A stretch of DNA of 64,000 bases, taken from contig NZ_CP095063.1 of assembly GCF_022921055.1 (NCBI RefSeq), positions 124,001 to 188,000 on the forward strand, written 5' to 3'. A program made the translations under genes and the position numbers. Positions 46,505-56,355 of this stretch are shown piece by piece (position 1 is the first letter of the stretch; every line of letters starts with the position of its first letter). The notes below the pieces were generated by a model. The model saw only the letters and a program-made list of their open reading frames with translations. It was not told the origin of the DNA and did not search any database. Source of the stretch: Hymenobacter volaticus (GTDB lineage Bacteria; Bacteroidota; Bacteroidia; Cytophagales; Hymenobacteraceae).

Positions 46505-47330
46505 ATGATCATATCTTTGCATCAATGATACATAGCATCTTTAATACTTCAATAAGTTGATACAATATTCTTATGACTCATTGATGCTTTAATACGTTGT
46601 TGTCTCAACACATTGCACCAGTATATTTATGTATCATTGATATATTGTTATCATGACGCATCGTATTAAAGTTTTATAGCTTTAATGATACAAAGTACTT
46701 CATCATCAATATATCTATGGTAGTTTGAATGTTTGTGTCTATGTATCTTTATATCATAGACACATAAATATTACTACACAGTGATACTATGTATAATTGA
46801 TACTTTGATACATTGTATTTACAATACTTTGTATCATTGTTGTTCTCCTTGAATGTATTAAAGTATCTATGTGTGAATGTATTAATGTATTAATGTATCA
46901 ATGATACAGTGATATTGTTTATCGCTGTATTGCTGTAACGCTTTAGATTACGATACAATGCATCCTATATATTATGTACCAAAGCTTGTAAGATACATTG
47001 CATCAAAAAACATTTAGTAAAAGGATGATTACAGAAGAAATTCTAATCGTTTATGATACAATGTATCTATGTGTCATTGATGTACTCATCTTAGGTCCAA
47101 ATATGTTAATAGGTAATGCATAATCGATAGCACTTTTAATACGATGTATCTTTGATACATCGTATTAATAATACATAAAAATATAGCCCACATACTTTCA
47201 TCTCTTACTATTTACCAAGGCTATTTAATATAACAACATTGTATCGAAGATGTTTTGATACATAGATACTAAGTATCTTCAATACCTTGCATTTTAAATA
47301 AGCTAAATACCTTTTTTATGTTAATTCATC
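46505..47330. repeat. AT-rich cluster of TGTATC/GATACA motifs, candidate partition site (parS)
   Basis: About 0.8 kb of strongly AT-rich DNA directly upstream of parA, with some two dozen copies of GATAC/GTATC in both orientations, often paired as in GATACAATGTATC (47055-47067) or TGTATCAATGATACA (46893 on). The longest palindrome has 15-bp arms around a 3-base loop (47136-47168). No open frame crosses it. Dense repeated short motifs next to parA fit a centromere bound by the partition partner; this is inference. Confidence 0.65.
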
Positions 47331-49359
47331 ACTATATCAATGTTTTACATAATTATTCCAGCGAATTATTTTTTTACTTGCTGCATGCACGAGATGATTC
47401 TTAGCACAGATTCAAGATTACTCTTAGATAAATTCATTAAGCGTTTGCTAAAGAAATAATTCTTTAGAATAAGGCCTTACTTCTATTTGCAAGTGGCTTC
47501 TTGCTTTTAACTATTCCTATACATGGTGCAAAATATCTCTTAGTAAATTAGATAATTTTGCCAGCACCTCAGGGATTGATACTTGTGCAAATCATTCTGA
47601 AAAAAGGAGCTTTAGAAAAATAAACAGCTTACGGACATAAAGAATATCAGTTCATTTACATGATAGTGAATGAGGGCCTCTGTCAAGGAAAGTACCATTA
47701 CTGAAGGTCGCTTTCAGGTAATATAAACAGAAATTGACTTGCATCTACTTGTGCAAGCAACGCAAATAGAAAGGCTTTTAGCAACTGAGGGGTTAAGCTA
47801 ATCCAGGCTCTATCTATTGTCCGAAGCAGCCTGTTATGATTACTAAAATTACCACATACTCCAGCGTTAAAGGGGCCCTTACTCATAGAGCAAGTGAAGT
47901 TAAGATAAGAAGAAGGACACTACGAAACTGCTCTTTTAAGCATGTATGACTTTATTCTTCTTAGCTCGAAATATGGTTTGAAAGACGCAAGCAGCAGCTG
48001 ATTTAGGTGAGAAAATAGAAATCAGAGTGGTGTAGTTTTTTTCACGAAAAGCCAAATAGGCAGTTATTCCTCAATGAAAATAGCCACTTTGCAACTGTAT
48101 TGCAAGCTGATTAATGCGCAACTACAGCGTGATCATATCGTGATTTTGAACATCAGATAAGCAACTTGTTCACCTGCAACCTCTCTGAACTGAGTGCCTA
48201 TTGATGATTGTATTGCCTTAATAATGGACATAATTTTACTGTCAAAATATTATTACTCCTTAGCAAATGAGCTAAGCGTTAGGTATGCAACCGCCACCCG
48301 AACGACGAAGTCGAGTCAATGATTTAAATCTTGCTTGAGACGCTACTTGATGGCAGATGCAACTGGTTTGCAGCAGACCTTAGCGCTTAACAGAGGGGAG
48401 AAGTTGAATTGTTTTTAGGCAATTTGAAAAGGAGAGCATCACCGTTTGCTTTTTTCACGTCAACAGAAGCGCTCTATAAAGAATAAGTTTTACACTAACG
48501 GGCGGCATTTAGAGGCCACGAAGTAGGTTATAAAGTCACACAGTTGCGCAAAAGTGTTTGTGGTGCGCCAAGCCCAGTTAACTCATTAACTAACTCCAGA
48601 ACTAAGCCTCAGCTCCAAGATTGTCAATTTGAATAGGGTAGGGGAGGACTCGAACAACCCTGGCCCGGTCAGAACAAAGTAGGGAAGGGTTTGATGTCCA
48701 CGGGCCAACCCAACCAACGAAGTTCACAGTAGCCGACCTTCCCCAAAAAGTACTGGTGTCCTTGGGGTTATCGGTAAACCAGCTGGCCACAATTGGTTAA
48801 CTTTAAAAATGGCGAAAAAAAAGACTTTTTGGCCCTGAAAGTAGGAGAGAAGAGCGCCTTCAAGCAAATGAAATTCGATGCCAAGCTGCTTCTCTGCCAG
48901 GAAGCCAATGGGTAGGCCACCCTGCTAATTGAATTAACGAAGCACTAATTTACCGTTCCTCATCAGATGCGAGGCCACATTTTCACGGTCGAGTAATGCC
49001 ACTGCCAGGCAACGGAAAGCATGGCAGGGTAGTACATGGCCTTACAGACACCCAGGCAATTCCTATAATGACTACGTCGGGGTTGATAAGGCAATGAACA
49101 AAATAGTGCCCAAAAACAAAGTGCAATTCAAGGACACGATTGCTGGGGTTAACTATTATCAGGATCAAAGTCATGATCTGTGCGAAAGTAAAGCGGTGCA
49201 TTTAGCGCAGACTAAGCATTCCCGCGGCGGTAAGCCCTTCGATTGAATTGTGCACATCTAAGCGGCTAAGGCTGGAGTGGAAGTGAAGCCAGAAGCGTAC
49301 GAACTAACGCAATTGCTTCTGCTATAACACGCGTCCACTGCAAACCAATGCAGTTAGTG
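47331..49359. other. Region of 2 kb without intact genes, partly decayed
   Basis: AT-rich at first, then mixed. Short frames (47698-47886 and 48602-48790, both minus) lack family features. Coding-like scraps on the plus strand around 48820-48950 (LALKVGEKSAFKQMKFDAKL) and 49220-49325 are interrupted by stops. I interpret this as gene debris; no transposase or terminal repeat was recognised. Confidence 0.45.
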
Positions 49360-50290
49360 TGGGGCATAGGATACGGAGCCGCGGCCATGAGAGTGAGAAT
49401 AGAACTCAACCTCGCACTCGATCAAATGGAGGAGCGCGTCGAGTTCTCAAATTGCATGCTCACTACGGCTACGCGCTCCAAAAAAGCGACGTCTACACTA
49501 AGGAAGATGGCACGTGTTCGAGCGCCAGGATAATAGATCGTGTCAGAGGCAGGGGAAGAGACTGGTGGCACTTCAGCAGTTAGCACTAGCGGGACGAGGG
49601 CTGCGTCGCAGATTCAATGCAGAACCAAGTGAGTACAGTCCACCTCGCCGGCATCGAGCAGCTACCCAGCTGCAGTTTATGGCAGAGCGTAAAAGCCCAC
49701 TGCCAAACTTATTTGAACTTGCTCGCAGCCGTGCGGTATTTGAGTACGCGGCTGTTGGCAGGATTTGCCAACGAATTGAATTTGCTGAAACTAGCTCAGG
49801 AGCACGCACTTGCTGATCGTCGAAGTTCGTGTTCCCAACTTGGCCACCGTGCAGGTCATAAGCCAGCAGCTTAAAGGCGTAAACGGTAAATTCACCACGT
49901 AGTATCAGTGGGAAAACGGCATTTCAGCTGTTCGATATTTCCCAACTCAGTGCGGTTGTAGGCTCACTAGTCAAGCAATTACGCGACGTGGCCCGCTTGC
50001 AGGAGCTAAGCACTTTTCGGGGGTTACGCAAGCCGAGTTGCGTGCTTGACAAACGAAATTTAACCAAAATCCCGGCTCTAGTGAGACAAGTTACGCGCTC
50101 TGAAAGCCAGTTTGGCGGTGCAAGAGTTGCATTAAGCCACACGAATTTTGTGAACGCTGCGGTCACTACAACCGTGCAAGGGCAGCAAAAGCCAAAGCCA
50201 TCGGCTCCAGAAGGATGCAAGCGTAGCCCCGACTGTAATTCTGGTACCGGGAAAACAATCAGACTTTATTTTCTTGTTGCCTGAGAGTTG
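49360..50290 (+). pseudogene. Degenerate coding remnant of unknown family
   Basis: Plus-strand segments in different frames read like one or more former genes: LQQLALAGRGLRRRFNAEPS, LLIVEVRVPNLATVQVISQQ interrupted by a stop near 49901, FQLFDISQLSAVVGSLVKQL continuing open to 50284, and a CERCGHYN scrap. Frames shift several times. No family was recognised. It lies between the centromere-like region and the replication origin. Confidence 0.4.
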
Positions 50291-50550
50291 TTGGTCTTTG
50301 CTTTTAACCCACTGTATAAACGAGAAAACGTTTTATCGGTGGGCACGCTATACTACGGAATTTTATGTACGTACACGAATCGGCTATCTTCTCGCTTAAC
50401 CGTCAAACAAAGAAAACAACCAGCTTGAATACAAGGAACATTTCACTGATGTACTTAAATTCATACTTTGTTTGACTGAAATATATAGCTGATTTACAGA
50501 CGTATAATGCTTACTTGAGGTAGATTTGAGATAGGTTTAAATAGGAGACT

Positions 50551-50723
50551 GTTACCTCTGAGATAGGAAGCCGTTACCTTTTGAGATAATCTTCAAGTAG
50601 GAGAGAGTTACCTCTGAGATAATTTTAAACAGGAAGCCGTTACCTCTGAGATAACATTAAGTAGGAGGCCGTTACCTTCCTGAGATAGTTTTCAAATCGG
50701 AAGCCGTTACCTTTTGAGATAAC
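50551..50723 (+). repeat. Iteron group A, six copies
   Basis: Six directly repeated copies of GTTACCTyTGAGATA begin at about 50551, 50573, 50607, 50639, 50671 and 50706, with start-to-start spacings of 22, 34, 32, 32 and 35 bases, close to two or three helical turns. Sequences between copies are variable and AT-rich. These are binding sites for the Rep_3 initiator encoded at 51045. The fifth copy has a two-base insertion. Confidence 0.85.
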
Positions 50724-50734
50724 TTTTTATCTCA
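50715..50734. promoter_or_regulatory. Inverted half-iteron
   Basis: TGAGATAA (50715-50722), CTTT, TTATCTCA (50727-50734). The left arm is the end of iteron 6. Inverted half-iterons serve as dimer operators for Rep autoregulation in other iteron plasmids; here it lies about 310 bases before rep, so the role is uncertain. Confidence 0.5.
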
Positions 50735-50844
50735 CAGTTAATCCCAAAAACCCTTGAGTCTCATTCCAACTTTATTTATTAAAATTATTAATATATTAAG
50801 GGCTGTATAACACATTGTAAATCAGTTTTCTATAAGCACTAAAT
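50735..50844. other. AT-rich segment between iteron groups (candidate unwinding region)
   Basis: Very AT-rich, including TTATTTATTAAAATTATTAA, between two iteron arrays. Such a segment is the usual site of initiator-driven strand opening. No clear DnaA box (TTATCCACA) was seen here. Confidence 0.5.
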
Positions 50845-50982
50845 AGGAGCCCGTTACCCTTGAGATAAGAGTCCGTTACCTCTGAGATAGGAAGCCGTTA
50901 CCTCTGAGATAGGAGCCCGTTACCCTTGAGATAAGAGTCCGTTACCTCTGAGATAGGAAGCCGTTACCTCTGAGATAGGAGA
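50845..50982 (+). repeat. Iteron group B, six copies at exact 22-bp spacing, with a 66-bp duplication
   Basis: CCGTTACC begins at 50851, 50873, 50895, 50917, 50939 and 50961, a strict 22-base period. The first three (50845-50910) and the second three (50911-50976) are perfect copies of one 66-bp unit. Every copy has the same orientation. With group A this makes 12 iterons and marks the plasmid replication origin. Confidence 0.9.
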
Positions 50983-51044
50983 AGAGATAATTTTTATTAC
51001 TATCTAATATTTATACCTTAGCTTTTGGTTACGTCCCTCAACCT

Positions 51045-52052
51045 ATGGCTAAAAATCAATATCCAGGTACAACCTTTGAAAAGACCCGCAACCGCTGGAA
51101 AGCGCAAGTGCGCATCAACGGCAAAACGAAGAGCGTGGGTTACTTTAACACCCAGCCCGAAGCCTACGCCGCTGTACTGGCCGCCAAGCGGGACATGGCC
51201 CCAGCCGTCGAGGCCGAGCAGCTACTGCAATCGGATAGTGATACGTATCGCTTAGAAATCCAGGACAGCCGTCGCACGACCACTGTAGCTCAAAGCAACG
51301 TGTTGATCGAGCATCCCTGGGCCATGACTCTACTCGAGGCTCGCATCTTCGTGCTCTTGCTGCGGGGGCTACGGCGCGATGAGGCCGACAGCAAGCGCAT
51401 CATCATTCCTCTGTCGGACCTGGTGGGCGACCAACCCATCGGTGGGCGTGGTTATCAATACCTGCACGTGGCTATGGATGGACTCGACGCCATTCGCATT
51501 GACCTGCCTATGCCCAACCGTAAGAAAGACTATCACAAGGTGCCGTTGGTGCACTCCTTGAAGTTGGATAGCGGCCAGGGTACCATCTCCGGCTACTTCT
51601 CTAACGATGTGATTCCCTATCTCACCAACCTAACCGAAAACTTCACCCTCGGGCAGGTGGCTGATTTGCTGAGCATCAAGAGCCCCAACACCCACAAGTT
51701 CTACTGGATTATGCAGATGTGGAAATTCAAGAGCCCGCACACGGTCGACGTTGACACGTTGCGGGAACTGACTACGGGCGAGGCCTATCCGCAGTTTGCT
51801 GATTACCGCAAGTACGTGTTGAAACCGTCGTTAGAAGAATTGAATACGCTCAACTTCGATATTTCCTACACCGAAAAGAAGAAGGGGCGCAGCGTGAACT
51901 CCATTGAGTTCCACATCAACTACAACGGCCCTAGCAAACTACAGCCCAAGCAACTCCAACTCCAACTAGGGGAAACCACACTCCCCACGCCAGTTCCCGA
52001 ACAGCTTCAGCCGGTAGTAGCCGGCGCCCCCTCGACTTTCGCAGCCGCGTAG
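51045..52052 (+). CDS. Rep_3-family replication initiator with N-terminal AP2-like domain
   Basis: 335 residues. Residues 5-50 (GTTFEKTRNRWKAQVRING, then SVGYFNTQPEAYAAVLAAKR) have the GxxxxxxxxRWxAxIxxxGKxxxLGxFxTxxEAxxA layout of AP2 DNA-binding domains. From about residue 75 the protein is a typical Rep_3 initiator: SNVLIEHPWAMTLLEARIFVLLL, winged-helix segments, FADYRKYVLKPSLEELN. Rep_3 proteins bind iterons and open the origin. The 12 iterons directly upstream fit. The AP2 fusion may contribute DNA contact. Shares an operon with the small gene at 52061. Confidence 0.9.
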   Translation: MAKNQYPGTTFEKTRNRWKAQVRINGKTKSVGYFNTQPEAYAAVLAAKRDMAPAVEAEQLLQSDSDTYRLEIQDSRRTTTVAQSNVLIEHPWAMTLLEARIFVLLLRGLRRDEADSKRIIIPLSDLVGDQPIGGRGYQYLHVAMDGLDAIRIDLPMPNRKKDYHKVPLVHSLKLDSGQGTISGYFSNDVIPYLTNLTENFTLGQVADLLSIKSPNTHKFYWIMQMWKFKSPHTVDVDTLRELTTGEAYPQFADYRKYVLKPSLEELNTLNFDISYTEKKKGRSVNSIEFHINYNGPSKLQPKQLQLQLGETTLPTPVPEQLQPVVAGAPSTFAAA

Positions 52053-52060
52053 CCGGGCGT

Positions 52061-52270
52061 ATGCGCAAGTTCAAACTCGAAGACTACCAGATCGAGCGTA
52101 TACTTTCGCTCACCGAACCCGAGCTGCAAAAGCTGATGAAAGACACGCATCAGCTCCTGAAAGAGTACGAGGCGGGTGCCAAGGTCTTCGACAATATTGC
52201 CGCCACGGCCATGAGCAAAATCAACAGCTTGTTTCCCCGGCTTTACCCCAAGGCCAAGGCGGGAGCTTAA
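52061..52270 (+). CDS. Small hypothetical protein following the replication initiator
   Basis: 69 residues (MRKFKLEDYQIERILSLTEP) with a predicted helical, charged composition. Its start is eight bases after the rep stop, so it is in the rep operon. Function unknown; a copy-number or replication accessory role is possible by position only. Confidence 0.6.
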   Translation: MRKFKLEDYQIERILSLTEPELQKLMKDTHQLLKEYEAGAKVFDNIAATAMSKINSLFPRLYPKAKAGA

Positions 52271-52344
52271 CTGGCAGCCACAGCAGGTGCTCGCCTATTA
52301 CCGCGTATGCATGATCTTAACCAACCACTTATAAGACTGGGGTT

Positions 52345-52893
52345 CTACCAAACGGCATACAGATTCCAGCTGATGTGCATCAAGATGGGCACCCACAGCG
52401 AGCGGGTATAGTGCCGGGCCAAACCTAACAGCAAGCCAAACCCAAAGATGATGGCAATTACAATGCTGGTATAGTCGATGTGCAGCAATGACCAGCCCGC
52501 AGCCGTTGCCGCGACTACTACGCCTACTGGTAAGCCCGCGGCTCGCAGGCGCGAGAAGATGGCCCCACGTACAACTAATTCCTCGGCGATGGGACCGAGT
52601 ACGGCCACGCCCAGAACCCGGGCCAGGGAAACCCACAGCGGCTGCGCTTGCCAGGGAATGAAGTTGAACGGCCCACGCCAAGGCAACAAGAAATCGGTGA
52701 GCAGCATCCAACTTAGCGCCAGGATCAGCCACAACAGCAAAGGCCGTAGCGGCGGCCGAACCAAGGCTAAGTCCTGCGTGGGAGAGAGGCCGCGCACTCG
52801 GCTGAGCACGAGCGTAACGGCAATGGCTGCTAAGGGCAAAAGCACTTTCGCGGCCGGGTTGCTTAAGGTAAGAATGCTGGTAGGCACGGACAT
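52345..52893 (-). CDS. CPBP family intramembrane metalloprotease
   Basis: 182 residues from ATG 52893 (MSVPTSILTLSNPAAKVLL); the longer open frame to 52977 has no membrane-protein start. Motif 1 GPIAEELVVRGAIF (EExxxR), motif 2 LLHIDYT and motif 3 HISWN, the conserved glutamate/histidine set of CPBP proteases. Several membrane helices. Roles include peptide processing or bacteriocin immunity; here unknown. Convergent with the rep operon. Confidence 0.88.
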   Translation of the reverse strand: MSVPTSILTLSNPAAKVLLPLAAIAVTLVLSRVRGLSPTQDLALVRPPLRPLLLWLILALSWMLLTDFLLPWRGPFNFIPWQAQPLWVSLARVLGVAVLGPIAEELVVRGAIFSRLRAAGLPVGVVVAATAAGWSLLHIDYTSIVIAIIFGFGLLLGLARHYTRSLWVPILMHISWNLYAVW

Positions 52894-53060
52894 AGGGTAG
52901 GGAACAACGAGTAGAGAAGTAGACCAGCAACTTGTAATCAAGTTGCATGGCAACTCGCAGTCAAATCCCCCGTCCACTTCCTACTTTGTTACCCTACTAG
53001 GAATTTGAGTGGCAGCTGTTTTAACCAAGCTGTACTTCTCTATTCTGCGCCCCTTGATGG

Positions 53061-53477
53061 CTAGGGAGCTTGCCGCAACCAGGTCCCGGCGGCCAGCTCA
53101 TCGTCGAAAATATGGTAGACTAGTGTTCCCTCTCGCGCATCCTGCATAACCAAGTTCGATGACAGGCGGGCAAACACGTCGTGGGGTAGCAAGACAGCCG
53201 CCAGGGTTTGCTGTCGACGACTTGTGAGTGGGCTCATCCACGCCTCGCGAATCCAGGTCTGCTCTTGATCTGTGAAAGGGGCCATTGCTCGCTGGTCGGT
53301 CAGCACCTTGTGCCAGCCGCGGCGCTGCAGCAAATGACCTAAGTGCGTGAGCAGGGCTTGAAATTCAGTGAAGACCCGTTTGCCGGGTTTGTATTGCACG
53401 ATGGCATACCCGTTGGCATGCTCACTGAGCCGGCCCACTGGGTTTTCAAAATACACCGTATGCGTAGTAAGCGGCAT
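53061..53477 (-). CDS. Hypothetical STAS-like protein
   Basis: 138 residues. Opening strand YAIVQYKPGKR and central WHKVLTDQRAMAPFT resemble small SpoIIAA/STAS-like proteins of this group, as does the protein at 31011-31421. No catalytic residues. A possible -7 element (CGACCTTTG on the minus strand, near 53558-53566) lies upstream, without an FNR-like box. Function unknown. Confidence 0.55.
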   Translation of the reverse strand: MPLTTHTVYFENPVGRLSEHANGYAIVQYKPGKRVFTEFQALLTHLGHLLQRRGWHKVLTDQRAMAPFTDQEQTWIREAWMSPLTSRRQQTLAAVLLPHDVFARLSSNLVMQDAREGTLVYHIFDDELAAGTWLRQAP

Positions 53478-54113
53478 AAAAGCAAGAAGAACGCTACAGC
53501 CCTAGCAGGCGAGCAGTTACTAGACTACAAAAGTAAGGTAAGAAGTCAAGGAGAAGGCAAAGGTCGCGTTAAAGAGAGTGTCCGACAAGCTCATCGTTAA
53601 GGTAGGCATCGCGAAAGCCGGTGCTACCCACCGCTACACTGCAACGGATGTGCGTCGTTTTCGGCGCCAGCGGTACCAGTCAAAAGCGGTAGCAAAGTAG
53701 CCGTTCGATAAAAGCAAGGGCAAGTAGGCGCTACGACGCAGCCGACTGCGCTCGGATAAGCGAGCTAGGCGAGGACTCATACAGGGAGAGAAGAGGTGTG
53801 TATAGGCTGAGCTACCAACCATTGTAGCCCGCTAGGTTAGGATAAAGGAGCAGGAAAAGCGCCGGGATGTACGCACCCGCTTTTCAACTAGATTGCCTTC
53901 AGCAACTGAAAGCAGAAGAGTCGGCTAGTTTCTCTCTATGCGCTACTAGCTACACCATGTAGTAAATGTGGGATTATGTTCTTTCGCCAAGTCGAACCTT
54001 ACTTGACGTGTATAGCCTACGCCGGGGTTGAAGCACCTCCGTTCATCGTGACGGAGAAGCGAATACAAAAGGAGAGTGAAGTGCTCGGCGAAACTTATCT
54101 CCGAGGGTTATTC
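53478..54113. other. Intergenic region, no gene
   Basis: About 640 bases with no supported open frame, RNA gene or repeat on either strand. Confidence 0.45.
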
Positions 54114-54503
54114 TTACTTGGTTTGCCCGGACGCGGTCTGCCCCGCTAGACAAGCTTCTGTGGTTGTTAGCCACTGCCGAGCGCGAGCCATATGCTGGGC
54201 ACCATATTCGATACTTCCAAACACAAAGTCCACGCCGCAGCCTACTTCCCGTTCGCAGGAACGGGTTTGTTCTATTTGCTGCAGCACGGAGGCCAGGTAG
54301 CAGCAGTCCACTTTATCAGGAGCAGGAAAATAGCTAGTTAGCACCTCGGGCACAGCCGAGGGGGCGATGCTAACGAACTCGTACGCTAGCCACTCAGCAA
54401 AACCGGGGGTATAAGGGGGCTGTTGCAAAGCCTTGGTTTGCCTGGCCCCCATGCTAAGAAGAGCTGCCTGCTGCCGTTGCTCGAGAGTTTGTGGACGCTC
54501 CAT
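54114..54503 (-). CDS. Hypothetical protein
   Basis: 129 residues from ATG 54503 (MERPQTLEQRQQAALLSMGA). Coding composition looks real: helical, with CCYLASVLQQIEQ and DFVFGSIEYGAQHMARARQW. No family recognised. A longer start at 54590 is also open. Isolated gene. Confidence 0.5.
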   Translation of the reverse strand: MERPQTLEQRQQAALLSMGARQTKALQQPPYTPGFAEWLAYEFVSIAPSAVPEVLTSYFPAPDKVDCCYLASVLQQIEQTRSCEREVGCGVDFVFGSIEYGAQHMARARQWLTTTEACLAGQTASGQTK

Positions 54504-55361
54504 GAGGACTGGGTTAAGAGAACTGACATACAACCAACCCCTGCCAGCCAGAGCAAGGCTTGTTGGCCGCGGTAGGGGCTGGTGGCACAAAAATACTGTG
54601 GCTCGGTGCCTGTGCTGCAGCTAATTGAAAGTAGTGAAAACCTAGAAATACTCCTGGTTTGCATCCAGCAATCATCAGTTGGATCGAGCTATGTCGGCAG
54701 GAGCGTTCCATTACGTTGCTCGGCCCCATTTTCAACTAAATGCTAGTAGTCTTCCTTTCTCTTGTTCGATTCTAAGACAAACAACTACATCTTGAAACGT
54801 CCTATACCTGAGGCACTCGCTAAAATCTATGATTCGCGTGCTACACCCATCAAGTTTGCGCGGCTTGCCGGAATGGGGCCCTCAAACCAATAATATCTTG
54901 TCTTTTTCCGAGTGTACTAGTCGCGCTTGCTTTGTCAAACGGCAGTTGTCGACCCCTCACTTAATAAAATTATTATGGTCGGCGTGAGGCAACCTTAGTT
55001 TGGAAATAAACCAGGTTTTTGGCAGTCAATCTGAACTGTTGGTAATGTAACGAATCCATGCGACAGGAAAAGTTTATATAGTTGATTATCAACAAGATGG
55101 CTGTATACTTTGAGTTGAATTATCGCGCTATTGCTGACAAGTTACCTAAAATGGCATTCGCATTATAAAAAGGCGCAGGCACTGGTAAACCAAGACGCAT
55201 AACATACCACCAGCAAAGGTATAAAATATTGATAATTAGGGTGTATCAGCAAACATTATGGTAGTTCTCCTTACCTACTTGAGCAAAAAACCAAGTGGTT
55301 CTTGCTCCGTTGAGAATGCAAGGCAAGAGGCTCTTGCTTTGCACCATATCATTCTTCTGCT
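54504..55361. other. Intergenic region before the DUF892 gene
   Basis: About 860 bases, AT-richer toward its right half, without a supported gene. The right end (55100-55350) should contain the DUF892 promoter; TTGATTATCAA at about 55132 is a palindrome but lacks the four-base spacer of the FNR-like boxes. Confidence 0.45.
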
Positions 55362-55841
55362 ATGAACACCGACGACCTCAAACAACTCATCCAAGACGGC
55401 TTGTCCGCTCAGCAAGCTGGTAGCCAAGTCGCGGCGAAAGCAACCGACGAAATTCTAAACGATGCAACGCATCCTGCCCTTAAGCAAGCACTCGAACAAG
55501 GCAATGCCACGGCCAAAGAGTGGGCTGCCCGAATTGAGCGGGCTATAGCCGAAGTGGGCGGGGGAGATAAACAAACCAACGAAATCCTAGAAGCGCACTA
55601 TGAAGTGAGCAAACAGATCCGGGCCAAAGCCACGACCGACGCGGTACGCGACCTAGGTATTATTGCCAGCGGTCAACTTGCTTTGCACTACTGGATAGCC
55701 TCTTTCGGCACCGTGGCCGCGTATGCCGCCTCGGCAGGGTTCACTCAAACCGAGCAAGAACTCAAAGCCTCGGTGCAGGATGCCAAGCAAGCCGACGAGC
55801 AGCACACCGACATTGCTAAGCAGATTCTGGCTGCCGAGTAA
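55362..55841 (+). CDS. DUF892 family ferritin-like protein (YciE/YciF type)
   Basis: 159 residues, all helical. HPALKQALEQGNATAKEWAARIE, NEILEAHYEV, GQLALHYWIASFGTVAAYA (helix with metal-type residues) and DEQHTDIAKQIL fit the DUF892 four-helix bundle. These proteins are induced by stress and may bind a diiron site. A strong terminator follows at 55877-55910. Confidence 0.88.
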   Translation: MNTDDLKQLIQDGLSAQQAGSQVAAKATDEILNDATHPALKQALEQGNATAKEWAARIERAIAEVGGGDKQTNEILEAHYEVSKQIRAKATTDAVRDLGIIASGQLALHYWIASFGTVAAYAASAGFTQTEQELKASVQDAKQADEQHTDIAKQILAAE

Positions 55842-55876
55842 GTCAACTAATCACTCACGCTTCGTTGGGTGAGAAG

Positions 55877-55910
55877 GAAGCCTAGTCTGTCCATTGGCCG
55901 ACTAGGCTTC
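55877..55910 (+). terminator. Intrinsic terminator after DUF892 gene
   Basis: GAAGCCTAGTC (55877-55887) pairs perfectly with GACTAGGCTTC (55900-55910), followed by a T-rich stretch. It lies 35 bases after the stop. Confidence 0.88.
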
Positions 55911-55917
55911 TTGTCGT

Positions 55918-56355
55918 TTAAGGCACAGTTCCTTTATAATCTGCTACTTCAGAGTAAGCCAGTATTAGGGCTGCGCCGAGGCCTGTCAGCGGCATCTGTT
56001 CTTGCGGATGAACCACTGCATGCCGGGTGCGCAGTGGCTGACCCGCCGGATCTTCGCCCGCGAGTTCAATAACAATATCGGACGAGAGCGGGTCACCGCG
56101 GTGGCGGGTGGAGCTTTCCTCAATCGCGAGATAGAAATGCATGTTTGCCGCGCCGGTTGCCGTTGCCAAGCCTACCACATCATAAGGCGAGAAAGCCACC
56201 GCTTTCATCGGGGTGCCATCCACGGCGCGGAACGTAGCCTTAGTCTCGTCGCCTACTCGCCAGCGGTAGGTGACCTGGTGGCACGTAAGTGCAGCGAGCA
56301 GAGCCTTGTTTGGCGCCTGAGGTTGGTAGTAGAGGCCAGACCATCGGCATTCTGC
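55918..56355 (-). pseudogene. Truncated gene of unknown function
   Basis: A minus-strand frame is open from a stop near 56356 to the stop at 55918, about 145 codons (WSGLYYQPQAPNKALLAALT, then VTYRWRVGDETKATFRAV, then MKAVAFSPYDVVGL). No ATG start appears in its upstream part, and the sequence before it (TIGTLLDEQNADGL in another frame) looks like the same gene shifted. A 5'-truncated or frameshifted gene is the best explanation. Family unrecognised. A GTG at 56223 could start a shorter product. Confidence 0.4.

Noticed and set aside
47698..47886. 62-codon minus-strand ORF in AT-rich DNA
   Set aside because: No homology recognised and no neighbouring gene to support it; probably chance or debris.
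48602..48790. Possible tRNA or small gene
   Set aside because: A GGACTCGAAC-like stretch recalls a tRNA T-arm on the minus strand, but no acceptor or anticodon stem can be formed, and the open frame has no family features.
50845..50982. CRISPR-like array of regular repeats
   Set aside because: Repeats are contiguous 22-bp units with no unique spacers, and they sit directly before a Rep_3 gene; they are iterons.
52298..52948. Long minus-strand ORF overlapping the CPBP protease gene
   Set aside because: It is the shadow of the protease in another frame; only the 52345-52893 frame has the EExxxR and HxxxN motifs.
53558..53566. CGACCTTTG upstream of the STAS-like gene as part of the FNR-like set
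   Set aside because: The position expected for a box (about 53589-53602) has no match to the palindrome.
55132..55142. TTGATTATCAA as an eighth FNR-like box
   Set aside because: The half-sites are separated by one base instead of four, and no -7 element at the expected distance was found.
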